A stretch of 64,000 nt of DNA, from the NCBI GenBank assembly GCA_024742285.1, contig JANSYR010000016.1, positions 84,727 through 148,726 of the forward strand. The letters are read 5' to 3'. Under the pieces are notes generated by a model. That model saw only the letters and a program-made list of their open reading frames with translations, did no database searches and was not told the origin of the DNA. Origin of the DNA: a bacterium (GTDB lineage Bacteria > Myxococcota_A > UBA9160 > UBA4427). Shown in pieces: positions 1 through 7,979 of this stretch. Position 1 is the first letter of the stretch. Each line of letters starts with the position of its first letter. Position numbers and translations under genes: made by a program.

Positions 1-2
1 CG

Positions 3-308
3 GCGCGACTTCGCGTCGTCGCGGGTCGGGCCAAGGCCGAGCGCGTCGCGGTCCGCGCAGACGCCCGCGAGACCGGAGTCGGTCGCGCCCTGATGGAGGC
101 TCTCGAGGTGCGGGCCCGAGCGCGGGGTTGTGCAGAGATCGTGCTCGATGCGCAGCTGACCGCACTCCCGTTCTACGAGGCCCTTGGCTACGTCGCGGAG
201 GGTCCGATCTTCGAAGAGGCGGGCATCGATCACCGCGCCATGCGCCGCGTCCTCGGCGACGACGAGCGCCCCGCGACACCGACCGCGGACGCCTCGCCTA
301 GCGGGTGA
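3..308 (+). CDS. GNAT family N-acetyltransferase, C-terminal part (ElaA-like), truncated by window edge
   Basis: The reading frame is open from base 3 to the TGA at 306-308, so the true start lies upstream of the window. The visible residues include a GNAT acetyl-CoA binding segment (Glu-Thr-Gly-Val-Gly-Arg-Ala-Leu-Met, matching the R/Q-x-x-G-x-G/A loop), a following helix, and a strand ending in the FYEALGY motif typical of the fold. The tail FEEAGIDHRAMRR resembles ElaA-type acetyltransferases. The substrate cannot be told. The 3' end overlaps the convergent pyrC by 11 bases. Confidence 0.75.
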   Translation, partial: ARLRVVAGRAKAERVAVRADARETGVGRALMEALEVRARARGCAEIVLDAQLTALPFYEALGYVAEGPIFEEAGIDHRAMRRVLGDDERPATPTADASPSG

Positions 309-1353
309 GGCCGTCGAAGCGATAGCGGAAGGTCCGACCCGCCCAGAACACCTCGAGCCCTTCGGGCCCGTCCCCATCGCTCTCCGGCCCCGCCCAATCC
401 TCGCGCACGAGGGCGATCCGCTCCCGGTTCCGCGGGAGTCGGTAGAAGTCGGGACCGTGGTGGCTCGCGAAGCCCTCGAAGCGATCGAGGGCCTCCGCCT
501 CGGCGAAGACCTCCGCGTACGACTCGATCGCGACGGGCGCGCTGTAGATCCCCGCGCAGCCGCAGCCCGCTTCCTTGGTGTGACGGGCGTGGGGTGCGCT
601 GTCCGTCCCGAGGAAGAAGCTCGGGTCTCCGGAGGTCGCGGCGGCGACGAGCGCCTCGCGATCCCCCTCCCGCTTCAACACGGGAAGGCAGTAGTGGTGG
701 GGACGCAGCCCGCCCTCGAAGAGCGCGTTGCGATTGAGGAGCAGGTGCTGGGGCGTGATCGTCGCGCCGACCCGCGGCGGGGCTTCGGCGACGAAGGCCG
801 CGGCCTCGGACGTGGTGATGTGCTCGAAGACCACGCGCAGGCCGGCATGGCGCTCGACCAGCGGCGCGAGGGTGTCCTCGAGGAAGACGCGCTCGCGATC
901 GAAGACGTCGTCCTGCGGCGCCGTCGACTCGCCGTGGACGAGGAGCGGGACGTCGTGTGCCTCCATCGCCTCGAGGACCGGCGCGAGCGCATCGAGCCCC
1001 TCGACCCCCGAAGCCGAGTTCGTCGTCGCGCCTTTCGGATAGAGCTTGACGGCGAAGACCGATGGAGAGGCCGCCGCCCGGGCGATCTCCCCGGCGCTCG
1101 TCTCGTCGGTCAGGTAGAGGGTCATGAGCGGCGTGAAGCCGGTCTCCGGCGGTGCCGCCGCCGCGATCCGCGCGGCGTACCCTTCCGCCTGGGCGATGGT
1201 CGCGACCGGCGGCGAGAGATTCGGCATCACGATCGCCCGCGCAAAGACCCGCGCGGTCGCGCAGACCACCCGCTCGAGCATCGGCCCGTCGCGCAGATGC
1301 AGATGCCAGTCGTCGGGCCGGGTGATTTCGAGTCGGTCGGGAAGCGGTGACAC
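298..1353 (-). CDS. pyrC: Dihydroorotase, class II (PyrC)
   Basis: Converts carbamoyl-aspartate to dihydroorotate, the third step of de novo pyrimidine synthesis, in the cytoplasm. The N-terminus carries PDDWHLHLRDG, the zinc-binding H-x-H of the amidohydrolase fold. KLYPKGATTNS holds the lysine that is carboxylated to bridge the two zincs, and further metal/substrate histidines follow in LLVHGES and FEHITT. DSAPH gives the catalytic aspartate. With a GTG start at 1353 the protein is 351 residues, close to the roughly 345 of E. coli PyrC, and begins a few residues before the first strand. The frame is open further upstream to a GTG at 1437, which would add an unconserved Arg/Pro-rich stretch and is less likely. 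The gene stands alone, about 100 bases downstream of the GGDEF/EAL gene on the same strand. Confidence 0.93.
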   Translation of the reverse strand: MSPLPDRLEITRPDDWHLHLRDGPMLERVVCATARVFARAIVMPNLSPPVATIAQAEGYAARIAAAAPPETGFTPLMTLYLTDETSAGEIARAAASPSVFAVKLYPKGATTNSASGVEGLDALAPVLEAMEAHDVPLLVHGESTAPQDDVFDRERVFLEDTLAPLVERHAGLRVVFEHITTSEAAAFVAEAPPRVGATITPQHLLLNRNALFEGGLRPHHYCLPVLKREGDREALVAAATSGDPSFFLGTDSAPHARHTKEAGCGCAGIYSAPVAIESYAEVFAEAEALDRFEGFASHHGPDFYRLPRNRERIALVREDWAGPESDGDGPEGLEVFWAGRTFRYRFDGLTR

Positions 1354-1452
1354 GGGCGCAGATCGCTCTCGGGCGCGCGACCCGGAAGGAGCCTGCGCGG
1401 TGGGGCGCAGTCTACCGGGACGACCCGATCGCGGCACCCGACGCGCGCCGAG

Positions 1453-4278
1453 CTAGAGCTCCCAGGAGTCGTCCTTGGCGTCCGCGTCGATGGGGATCGG
1501 GCGCGCCCTGAGTCGGTCGAGGAAATCGTCCGCAGGTACGGGGCGCCCGAAGAGGTAGCCCTGCACTTCGTCACAGCCTCGCGCACGCAGGAAGAGCGCC
1601 TGGCGCGCGGTCTCCACGCCCTCGGCGACCACCTGCAACCGAAGCCCGTGCGCCATCGCGAGGATCGCGGACGTGAGCGCGGCATCGTCCGGATTGTCGG
1701 GAAGCTCGCTCACGAACGATCGATCGATCTTCACCCGATCGATCGTGAAGCGACGGAGATAGGAGAGGGACGAGTAGCCGGTTCCGAAGTCGTCGAGGGC
1801 GAGGCCGATGCCCATCTCCCGGAACTCGCCCAGCGTGTGCACCGTGAGCGCATCGTCCTGCATGATCGTCGACTCGGTCAGCTCGAGCTCGACCTGGCGC
1901 GGATCGACGCCGGTCTCGGCGATCGCGCTGCGGACCATCTCGAGCATCCCGGGCTCGCGAATCTGGTGACCGGAGACGTTCACCCCGATCCGGATCGACC
2001 TCCCGAGTTCGCGCTTCCAGCGCTGGGCCTGCTCGCAGGCGGTCTGGAAGACCCACTGACCGATCGGCACGATCAGGCCGGTCTCTTCGGCGACGGACAC
2101 GAACTCGTCCGGCGGGACCATGCCCCCCTCGCGATCGACCCAACGCAGGAGCGCCTCCGCCGCGACGATCTCTCCGCTCTCCGCATCGAGAATCGGCTGA
2201 TAGTGGAGCTGGAACTCGTCGCGCTCGAGCGCCCCGCGCAGCCGGCCCTCGATCTCGATCTGCCTCGCCTGCGACGTGTTCATCTCTTCGGAGTAGAACT
2301 GGTAGCCGTTGCGACCGCGGCCCTTCGCGAAGTACATCGCGGCGTCGGCGTTGCGCAGGAGTTCTTCGGTGTCCCGACCGTCGTCCGGGAAGACCGCGAT
2401 GCCGATCGACGTCCCCATGAAGACCTCACGACCGCCCAGCACGAAGGGCGATTCGAGGGTCTGCAGGAGCCGCTCGGCCACGAGCGCGGCGTCGCTCGGT
2501 TCCCTGATCTCGGTGAGCAGGACGGTGAACTCGTCGCCGCCGAGCCGCGAGACTTCGGATGCGGGAGCGTCGCCGCTCTGACAACCGATGTGGTCGCTCA
2601 CGCGCACGACGCGGAGGAAGCGGCTCGCGACCTCCGCCAGCAAGCGGTCGCCGACGTCGTGGCCGAGGGTGTCGTTCACCTTCTTGAAGCCGTCGAGATC
2701 GAGGAAGAGCAGCGCCATACGCCGCTCGGCGCGGGCAGCGAGCGAGACAGCGCCGCGGAGCAGGTGATTGAAGCGCTGGCGATTCGGCAGGCCGGTGAGG
2801 TCGTCCCGGAAGGCGAGCCGGCGGATCTGCTCTTCCGCGAGCTTCCGCTCGATCGCCCGACCGACGAGCTCGCCGACGCGGTCGAGCACCTCGGCGGTCG
2901 AGTCCTCGGTGTGGACGGTCTCTTCCGTGAAGAACTCGAACATGCCGTAGAGGCGCGGACCGATCAGCACCGGAACCGAGAAGGCGGCCTCGAAGCCCAG
3001 ATCCTTCCACCAGGTCGTGCCCCGCGGATCGAGGGTCTCCATCCCGAGCGCGCGGAACGCGCCGGGTCCCTCGCCCACGAGGTCGACGAGCGAATCCGAC
3101 GCGGCGCCTTCGGCGTAGGATTCGTCGAGCGGGAGCCCACAGAAGACAATGCCGGACGCGACGAGCCGCGTGCCCTCTTCGCCCTCGACGGATCGCAGGA
3201 ACTGACCGAGGGGGACCTCCATGGTGTTCGCGACGCGAGCGAGCGCCGCCTCGAGGCCGGCGTCGATCGTGTCGGCCTCGTGGACCGCGGCCGAGACCTC
3301 GTGAACGAGCCGAATGTGTTTGGCCTGTCGCTCGTTCTCTTCCTCGACCTCGATCCGATCGGAGATGTCACGAAGAACGAGCACGCGGCTCTCGATCGCC
3401 CCGCTCACGTCGTAGAGCGCAGAGAGCTGGAGGTCGAAGGTCCGGGGCTCGCCCTTGGCCGCGAGGGCTTCCGGCGCGTAGACGCTGCGCCCGTCGATCG
3501 CACCGCTGAAGAGCTCGACGAGATCCGGATGATGCGACAGTGCGCTCTCGAGGGGCTTCACGGCGCGCGCCCGGTCGTCGAGCTCGAGGATCTCCGCCGC
3601 CGCCTCGTTGAAGTCGACGAGCCGACCGTTCAGGTCCACGACGAGCACCCCGTCGTTCATCGCCTGGATCACGCGACCGTGCTGGACCCGGTCCGTCGAC
3701 AGGAGCCCGAGCCGCGGCAGGCCGTAGAGGAGCGCGAGCCCAGCCGCGGTCGCCGTGAGCGGCATCGAGACCAGACACAAGATTTCCGGCACGCCCAACA
3801 GCCACAGGAGCGGCAGCAGGGCGAGGGTCATCAGCGAGCAGCAGACGGCGCGGAGCGCGGTCTGGAAGCCGTCCCAGCTCCGCCGCGGCATGCCGGCCAG
3901 ACGGAGACTCGAGGACGCGAGGAGGAGGCCAGCGAAGACCGAGCTCAGGCCCCGGTCGTCGACGAACCAGACCAGCGCGGCGGTGCCCCAGAAGGCGCAC
4001 TCGAGCGCCGCGGGGATCTCACGGTCGTCGCTCGACGCGAGCATCGCGAGTCGCGCCGCGTTGACCGTACCGGTGAGCGCGAGCGCCAGCGTGAGGCCGT
4101 CCGCCATGGGACTCGTCACGATCCCGCGCGACGCGGCGAGGCGGATCGCCGCCCAGAGTCCAATCGCGACGACGAAAGCCAGATAGGCGCGACCAATCGG
4201 CGTCTTCCCCACCCGCCAGGAGGAAAGACCGATCAGACACAACGTGGTCGCGGCGATGGCGAAACTGAGATCGACCAT
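1453..4278 (-). CDS. Membrane-anchored GGDEF/EAL cyclic-di-GMP enzyme with PAS and GAF domains
   Basis: A 941-residue signalling protein predicted to make and/or degrade cyclic-di-GMP. Residues 1-200 form several hydrophobic helices, followed by a PAS domain (about 200-325), a GAF domain (about 325-485), a GGDEF domain (about 490-670, intact RLGGDEF near 580) and an EAL domain (about 680-930). The EAL part retains AEALLRW, NVSGHQI, ELTES, DDFGTGYSSL, KIDRSFV and AEGVE, so phosphodiesterase activity is plausible. An oddity: the usual VRxSD segment is separated from RLGGDEF by an extra stretch of about 13 residues (HIGCQSGDAPASE), which displaces the RxxD inhibitory-site position. The ATG at 4278 was chosen because it directly precedes the first hydrophobic helix; the longer frame begins only with a TTG. 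Its input signal is unknown. Confidence 0.92.
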   Translation of the reverse strand: MVDLSFAIAATTLCLIGLSSWRVGKTPIGRAYLAFVVAIGLWAAIRLAASRGIVTSPMADGLTLALALTGTVNAARLAMLASSDDREIPAALECAFWGTAALVWFVDDRGLSSVFAGLLLASSSLRLAGMPRRSWDGFQTALRAVCCSLMTLALLPLLWLLGVPEILCLVSMPLTATAAGLALLYGLPRLGLLSTDRVQHGRVIQAMNDGVLVVDLNGRLVDFNEAAAEILELDDRARAVKPLESALSHHPDLVELFSGAIDGRSVYAPEALAAKGEPRTFDLQLSALYDVSGAIESRVLVLRDISDRIEVEEENERQAKHIRLVHEVSAAVHEADTIDAGLEAALARVANTMEVPLGQFLRSVEGEEGTRLVASGIVFCGLPLDESYAEGAASDSLVDLVGEGPGAFRALGMETLDPRGTTWWKDLGFEAAFSVPVLIGPRLYGMFEFFTEETVHTEDSTAEVLDRVGELVGRAIERKLAEEQIRRLAFRDDLTGLPNRQRFNHLLRGAVSLAARAERRMALLFLDLDGFKKVNDTLGHDVGDRLLAEVASRFLRVVRVSDHIGCQSGDAPASEVSRLGGDEFTVLLTEIREPSDAALVAERLLQTLESPFVLGGREVFMGTSIGIAVFPDDGRDTEELLRNADAAMYFAKGRGRNGYQFYSEEMNTSQARQIEIEGRLRGALERDEFQLHYQPILDAESGEIVAAEALLRWVDREGGMVPPDEFVSVAEETGLIVPIGQWVFQTACEQAQRWKRELGRSIRIGVNVSGHQIREPGMLEMVRSAIAETGVDPRQVELELTESTIMQDDALTVHTLGEFREMGIGLALDDFGTGYSSLSYLRRFTIDRVKIDRSFVSELPDNPDDAALTSAILAMAHGLRLQVVAEGVETARQALFLRARGCDEVQGYLFGRPVPADDFLDRLRARPIPIDADAKDDSWEL

Positions 4279-4415
4279 GTTCTCGAATGCGAAGCAGGGA
4301 ACGCCCTGCCCTCGTAGAATCGGAGGAATGCCCAAGTTCTATCGTCCCGTCGGTGCCCTGCCCCGATCGGGTCAACCCTTGAGCAACGTCGCTAGGGACA
4401 ACGCCCCGGAGAACC

Positions 4416-4910
4416 ATGAGTCGCCCTCCCATCCACGTCTGCTTCGTCTGTCTCGGCAACATCTGCCGATCTCCGACCGCCGAAGGCGTGCTGCGCCACC
4501 TCGTCTCCGGTCAGGGGCTGGAGGACCGCATCCACGTCGACAGCGCGGGAACCGCGGCGTATCACGTCGGTGAGCGTGCCGACCCCCGGGCCCGCCGGTT
4601 CGCGCGCGCCCGGGGCATCGCCCTCGACAGCCGCGGCCGCCAGTTCGAAGACGAGGACTTCGCGCGCTTCGACTTCGTCCTGGCGATGGACCGGGAGAAC
4701 CTCGCCGACCTCCAGGCCCTGCCCAGCGCCGCGGGTTTCACGGGCGAGCTGCGCCTCGCCCGCGACTTCGATCCGGCCTCGACGCGCGACGCGGACGTGC
4801 CCGATCCCTACTACGGCGGCGACCGCGGCTTCGACGACGTGCTCGACCTCTGCGAGGCCGCATGTCGCGGACTGATCGATCACCTGCGCGACGCGGGTCA
4901 CCTGGATTGA
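4416..4910 (+). CDS. Low-molecular-weight protein tyrosine phosphatase family
   Basis: A 164-residue cytoplasmic phosphatase. The N-terminal P-loop CLGNICRS is the C-x5-R-S signature with nucleophilic cysteine, and VPDPYYGG near residue 130 supplies the general-acid aspartate. The ATG is preceded by CGGAG a few bases upstream. The stop codon overlaps the TTG start of the next gene (TTGA), so the two are translationally coupled. Its neighbour is a fructosamine-kinase homologue. LMW-PTP members next to such kinases have been described as sugar phosphatases that work with a ribulosamine or erythrulosamine kinase in protein deglycation. That role fits better here than capsule regulation, since no Wzc-type kinase is nearby. 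The substrate is inferred from context only. Confidence 0.92.
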   Translation: MSRPPIHVCFVCLGNICRSPTAEGVLRHLVSGQGLEDRIHVDSAGTAAYHVGERADPRARRFARARGIALDSRGRQFEDEDFARFDFVLAMDRENLADLQALPSAAGFTGELRLARDFDPASTRDADVPDPYYGGDRGFDDVLDLCEAACRGLIDHLRDAGHLD

Positions 4911-5797
4911 GCGCCGACCCGCCCTGGCGAGCGGCGCTCGAGGAGGCGACCGGGGAGCAGGTCTCGCGGACCGCACCCGTCTCCGGAGGCGACATCGGCG
5001 ACAGCGGACGGGTCGAGCTCGCCGATGGACAGGTCCTCTTCGTCAAGCACTACCCGTGCGTTCCGAAGGCGGCCTCGGAGATCCCGGGCATCGCCGAGGC
5101 GGAGGCCCGAGGGCTCGAGTGGCTGGCCGACGCGCAGGTGGAGGAGCTCCGGATCGCCCGCCCCGTCGCCTACGGCGAGGACTGGCTCGCGCTCGAGTGG
5201 ATCGAATCGCGCGCCCCGGCGCCCGACCACGACGAGCGACTCGGACGTGGACTGGCCCGGCTGCACGCGGCATCGCCGGGCGAGTTCGGCTTCCCGACCT
5301 CGAACTGGATCGCCCGGATCCCCTGGTCGAACGCGCCCTGCGCCGACTGGGCCGACTTCTACGCGGAACGCCGACTGCGCCCCCTCGCGCGGCGCGCGCG
5401 GGACGACGGCGCCCTTCCGACGAACATCGCCGTCGACCTGGACCGACTGATCGACGCGCTGCCGGAGCTCGCCGGTCCGGACGAGCCTCCGGCGCGCCTC
5501 CATGGCGACCTCTGGTCCGGGAACGCGATCTGCGATTCGAACGGCGGTCCCTGCCTGATCGACCCGGCGGTCTACGGCGGACATCGGGAGATCGACCTCG
5601 CGATGATGGACCTCTTCGGCGGCTTCGGACCGCGCGTGTTCGCCGCCTACCAGGAGGTCTGGCCACTCGCGCCGGGCGCCGAGGCCCGCCTGCCGCTCTA
5701 CCAGGTGCTGCCGCTGCTGGTGCACGTCTGCCTCTTCGGCGGGCGCTACGTCGGTGGACTCGCCCGCGCGATCGACGACGCCCTCCGCGCAGGTTGA
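4907..5797 (+). CDS. Fructosamine-3-kinase family protein (probable ribulosamine/erythrulosamine 3-kinase)
   Basis: Phosphorylates a ketoamine adduct on protein lysines so that it becomes unstable and is released (protein repair). Visible family features are the N-terminal VSGGDI loop, FVKHY with the ATP-binding lysine, the substrate segment FGFPTSNWI, the kinase loop LHGDLWSGN (catalytic Asp) and the metal-binding LIDPAVYGGHREIDLAM. With the TTG start at 4907 the protein has 296 residues, the usual length. An ATG at 4862 in the same frame would add 15 residues and overlap the phosphatase gene much more deeply. The TTGA overlap with the upstream phosphatase implies coupled translation and a shared pathway. 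Confidence 0.9.
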   Translation: MSADPPWRAALEEATGEQVSRTAPVSGGDIGDSGRVELADGQVLFVKHYPCVPKAASEIPGIAEAEARGLEWLADAQVEELRIARPVAYGEDWLALEWIESRAPAPDHDERLGRGLARLHAASPGEFGFPTSNWIARIPWSNAPCADWADFYAERRLRPLARRARDDGALPTNIAVDLDRLIDALPELAGPDEPPARLHGDLWSGNAICDSNGGPCLIDPAVYGGHREIDLAMMDLFGGFGPRVFAAYQEVWPLAPGAEARLPLYQVLPLLVHVCLFGGRYVGGLARAIDDALRAG

Positions 5798-5882
5798 TGG
5801 GACGCGGGCGATCGGGCATCGATCCGACGCGCCTTGCCTGGATGCACGACGCGCCGAATCGATGCCCACGACCGTCGCGTCG

Positions 5883-6689
5883 CTAGCGGCGGCGCCCTCC
5901 CCAGCCGAGCCCGACCAGACCGAGCCCCATCAGCAACGCGGTCCCCGGCTCCGGCACGATGTTGAGCGCACCGACGGCGTCGAGATCGAGAACGCTGCTC
6001 GAGAAAGGCGTCGCATAGGGGTCATAGATCGGCCGACCCATCGAATCGAAGGTCGAGCCGTCTCCGACGACATCGGTGATCCGCACGAAACGAATCGCAG
6101 AGAGATCGACGACGCCGCCGATCACGAGCGGGTCGGCGAGGAGTTCTTCGAGATCGAACCCCGTGCCGGTGCCCGCGGCATGCCTGCCGGCGAGGTCTCG
6201 CACGTCCGTCGGGTCGATCGCGCTGAAGGGACCGACCGGGGCCGGCGTGAGGGATTCCGAGGCGAAGCGCGCGAAGTTCAGCCCGTCGGAGGATACGTCG
6301 ACGAAACCGAGCTCCGCGAAGAGACCTCCCCCGGACTCGAATCCGTTCTCCCACACCGCGAAATCCGCCCCGGCATCGTTCCTGAGCAGAATGTCGAACT
6401 CGAGTGTGATCGAGCCGCCGTCGCCCAGCGAGACCAGAGAACCGTCCGCGGAGCCTGTGGCGTGGGTATCGACGCCAAACGTCGCGAGCGGACCAGCGGG
6501 GTTGGCGATGTCCTGCGGACCGCGCGCGAAGTCCGATACGCCGGAGGCCCAGGCGACCACCGAGCCGGAATCGACGCCCGACTCCGTGAAGGGACCGGCG
6601 AGTGCAGGGGCGGCCGACAGCACGAAGGACAAGGAAGCGAGAAGCGTCGCGACGACCGTCGTCACGATTTTCGAGCTGGATCGAAACAT
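5883..6689 (-). CDS. PEP-CTERM surface protein of the cobalamin locus (paralogue of 8960-9772)
   Basis: A 268-residue exported protein. It has an N-terminal signal peptide (hydrophobic stretch ending near APALAG) and a C-terminal PEP-CTERM signal: VPEPGTALL, a hydrophobic helix, then GGRRR. Exosortase systems process this signal. Between them lies a domain with [70 protein letters not shown] and LDLDAVG. These blocks recur in the paralogue at 8960-9772. The ATG at 6689 has a strong GGGAGAG ribosome site; upstream codons of the open frame are not needed. It lies downstream of a cobalamin riboswitch (6940-7110) on the same strand. A cobalamin-binding role is inferred from context only. Confidence 0.85.
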   Translation of the reverse strand: MFRSSSKIVTTVVATLLASLSFVLSAAPALAGPFTESGVDSGSVVAWASGVSDFARGPQDIANPAGPLATFGVDTHATGSADGSLVSLGDGGSITLEFDILLRNDAGADFAVWENGFESGGGLFAELGFVDVSSDGLNFARFASESLTPAPVGPFSAIDPTDVRDLAGRHAAGTGTGFDLEELLADPLVIGGVVDLSAIRFVRITDVVGDGSTFDSMGRPIYDPYATPFSSSVLDLDAVGALNIVPEPGTALLMGLGLVGLGWGGRRR

Positions 6690-6700
6690 GGAGCTCTCCC

Positions 6701-6749
6701 GGGCGGCATGCGATCGCACCGCCCACAGTGCGGCGGATGCATCCGCCGC
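6701..6749 (-). promoter_or_regulatory. Hairpins in the leader of the minus-strand PEP-CTERM gene, one abutting the ribosome site
   Basis: Bases 6701-6724 form a stem (six G-C pairs, GGGCGG with CCGCCC, on the minus strand) that ends exactly where the GGGAGAG ribosome site begins. Just upstream, 6730-6749 is a perfect 20-base palindrome (GCGGCGGAT-GC-ATCCGCCGC). Either could control ribosome access or be a protein site. No function is shown by sequence alone. Confidence 0.45.
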
Positions 6750-6939
6750 TGGGGTTCGCTTCGTTTCAGCTCGACATCGTGGGGACCGGGAGAAGGACGG
6801 GGGTTCGCGGGCCAGCCCGTCGATCGAAGGTCGTGTGTCGTCTCGAAGACGAGACACCCGCTTCTCGCGATCCACGGGACCGAGCGAATCCGCCGGCCTG
6901 CCGCCGCTCCTCCTGACACCGAAGAAGAACGAAGCTCGA

Positions 6940-7110
6940 GACAGGCCGGTCTTCTGGCTCCCGGATCAACCCTTCGCGAAGCCTTCCCAACCCCATCGGG
7001 TCAGTGGCATGAATTCGCGTCGGTCCCCGGTTACAGCGACGGGCTCGCGCCGGAATTGCACCGGCTTCCCGCAGTCGACCGCCTCGTCTTTCGAAGCAGC
7101 CGACCGCCCC
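6940..7110 (-). promoter_or_regulatory. Cobalamin riboswitch (aptamer), minus strand
   Basis: Read on the minus strand this segment contains the conserved core of the adenosylcobalamin/cobalamin riboswitch. It runs GGGAAGCCGGTGCAATTCC, then GCGAGCCCGTCGCTGTAACC, GGGGACC, CCACTG, TGGGAAGG and the terminal B12 box GAGCCAGAAGACCGG at about 6948-6963. The 5' boundary is approximate. It precedes the PEP-CTERM gene starting at 6689, leaving a leader of about 250 bases that includes a long-range complementary pair CCGGCCTG/CAGGCCGG. Known members of this family repress the downstream gene when cobalamin binds. Confidence 0.92.
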
Positions 7111-7440
7111 CAGCGAGATCTGCTGGAGGACACCTGACTCGTTATGTGCCGCCACTATGACACGGGCCCCGTGCGACCGTCAACGAGACCGACGACACCG
7201 GCGCTCGGCTCGGCGCACTCGACCGATGACCGGTCGAGTGTGCGAGACCCGGTTCGTTCGCACCGAGTCGCCCCACGCAAGAGACGAGCGAAAGGGGCCC
7301 AGCGGAACGAGAGCGGCCTGTATGTCGGCGGAGCTCGCCGAAATTGCAGCCCCCACCAGTGTGGGCTACGAAGCACCGATACGACGGTGAAGGGTGTCCC
7401 ACGTTGGAGCGTCAAGTTGGCGACCGACGGGGGGCGGGCA
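7111..7440. promoter_or_regulatory. Divergent intergenic region between two cobalamin riboswitches
   Basis: This stretch has no convincing gene and must contain both divergent promoters. I cannot point to clear -35/-10 boxes. It holds a hairpin at 7213-7243: a perfect 10-bp stem CACTCGACCG/CGGTCGAGTG around ATGAC, extended by a few pairs. A weaker inverted repeat lies around 7348-7367 (AGCCC...GGGCT). These could be operators for a regulator acting on both arms. Confidence 0.5.
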
Positions 7441-7650
7441 GGACCTGATCCTGTTCACGGGAAGCCGGTGCAAATCCGGCGCGAGCCCGTCGCTGTAACC
7501 GGGGACGAACTGCACAGGGGCGAAGCCCCCAGCCACTGGCCGAATCCGGCTCTCTGCACCACGCATGACGTGCGGCGCAGCGACCCGAGAAGAAGCTGGG
7601 AAGGCGTGCAGCTTCGGCTGATCCGGAAGCCAGAAGACCGACCCTTCATC
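7441..7650 (+). promoter_or_regulatory. Cobalamin riboswitch (aptamer), plus strand
   Basis: Contains the ordered cobalamin-riboswitch elements: GGGAAGCCGGTGCAAATCC, GGCGCGAGCCCGTCGCTGTAA, CCGGGGACG, CCACTGG, TGGGAAGGCGTGCAG and the B12 box AAGCCAGAAGACCGACCC near 7627-7645. It precedes the DUF4465 - PEP-CTERM - BtuB - lipoprotein run, which it would repress when cobalamin is abundant. The end points are estimates from the core motifs. Confidence 0.94.
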
Positions 7651-7654
7651 GGTG

Positions 7655-7682
7655 CTGCGTCTCTCCGAAGCAGAGAGCGCAG
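7655..7682 (+). promoter_or_regulatory. Hairpin directly after the plus-strand cobalamin aptamer (candidate expression platform)
   Basis: CTGCG-TCTCT pairs with AGAGA-CGCAG, with one bulged G, around the loop CCGAAGC. It begins about ten bases after the B12 box and no run of T follows, so a simple terminator is unlikely. In cobalamin riboswitches a loop after the aptamer often contacts the L5 loop; this hairpin is the natural candidate. Confidence 0.4.
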
Positions 7683-7979
7683 GGCAAGACGGAATCGACG
7701 CACGATCGCGGACACCGCCGGGACGCGGGGACCGTGATCTCTTTCGTATCTGGAACGGGGCAGCCCGACTGCTCCACGGATCGCTCTGCGGGCGGCCCGT
7801 GGGGAGCGCGCGCTCCCCTCTCGATCCGACGCCGAATCTCGAACCTCCCCCTGCGAATTCGTGCTCCGAGGAGTGACTCCGGACGGAAACGTCCCGGGTC
7901 GGCATCACCGAACGCCGTCCTCGATCGGCCGGAAACCCCGGCCAGCGGTCCCCGAAGCGGGACTGCGAGGAGCACTCTG
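7683..7979 (+). other. Long leader between riboswitch and DUF4465 gene, with hairpin at the ribosome site
   Basis: About 300 bases with no supported gene; the open frame crossing it has no ribosome site and no conserved sequence. Near its end, 7945-7966 forms an 8-bp stem (GCGGTCCC/GGGACTGC, one G-T pair) around CGAAGC, immediately followed by the GAGGAG ribosome site at 7967-7972. A small GGCCGG/CCGGCC stem lies just upstream, near 7927-7943. The leader could carry RNA-level regulation beyond the aptamer. Confidence 0.45.

Noticed and set aside
1648..4317. An 889-codon open frame on the plus strand opposite the GGDEF/EAL gene
   Set aside because: It is antisense to a gene with clear catalytic motifs, has no recognisable domain, and is full of Arg/Glu/Asp as expected for the complementary frame of a high-GC gene.
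7142..7737. Several short open frames on both strands between the riboswitches
   Set aside because: They overlap the conserved aptamers or the intergenic region, lack ribosome sites and show no recognisable sequence.
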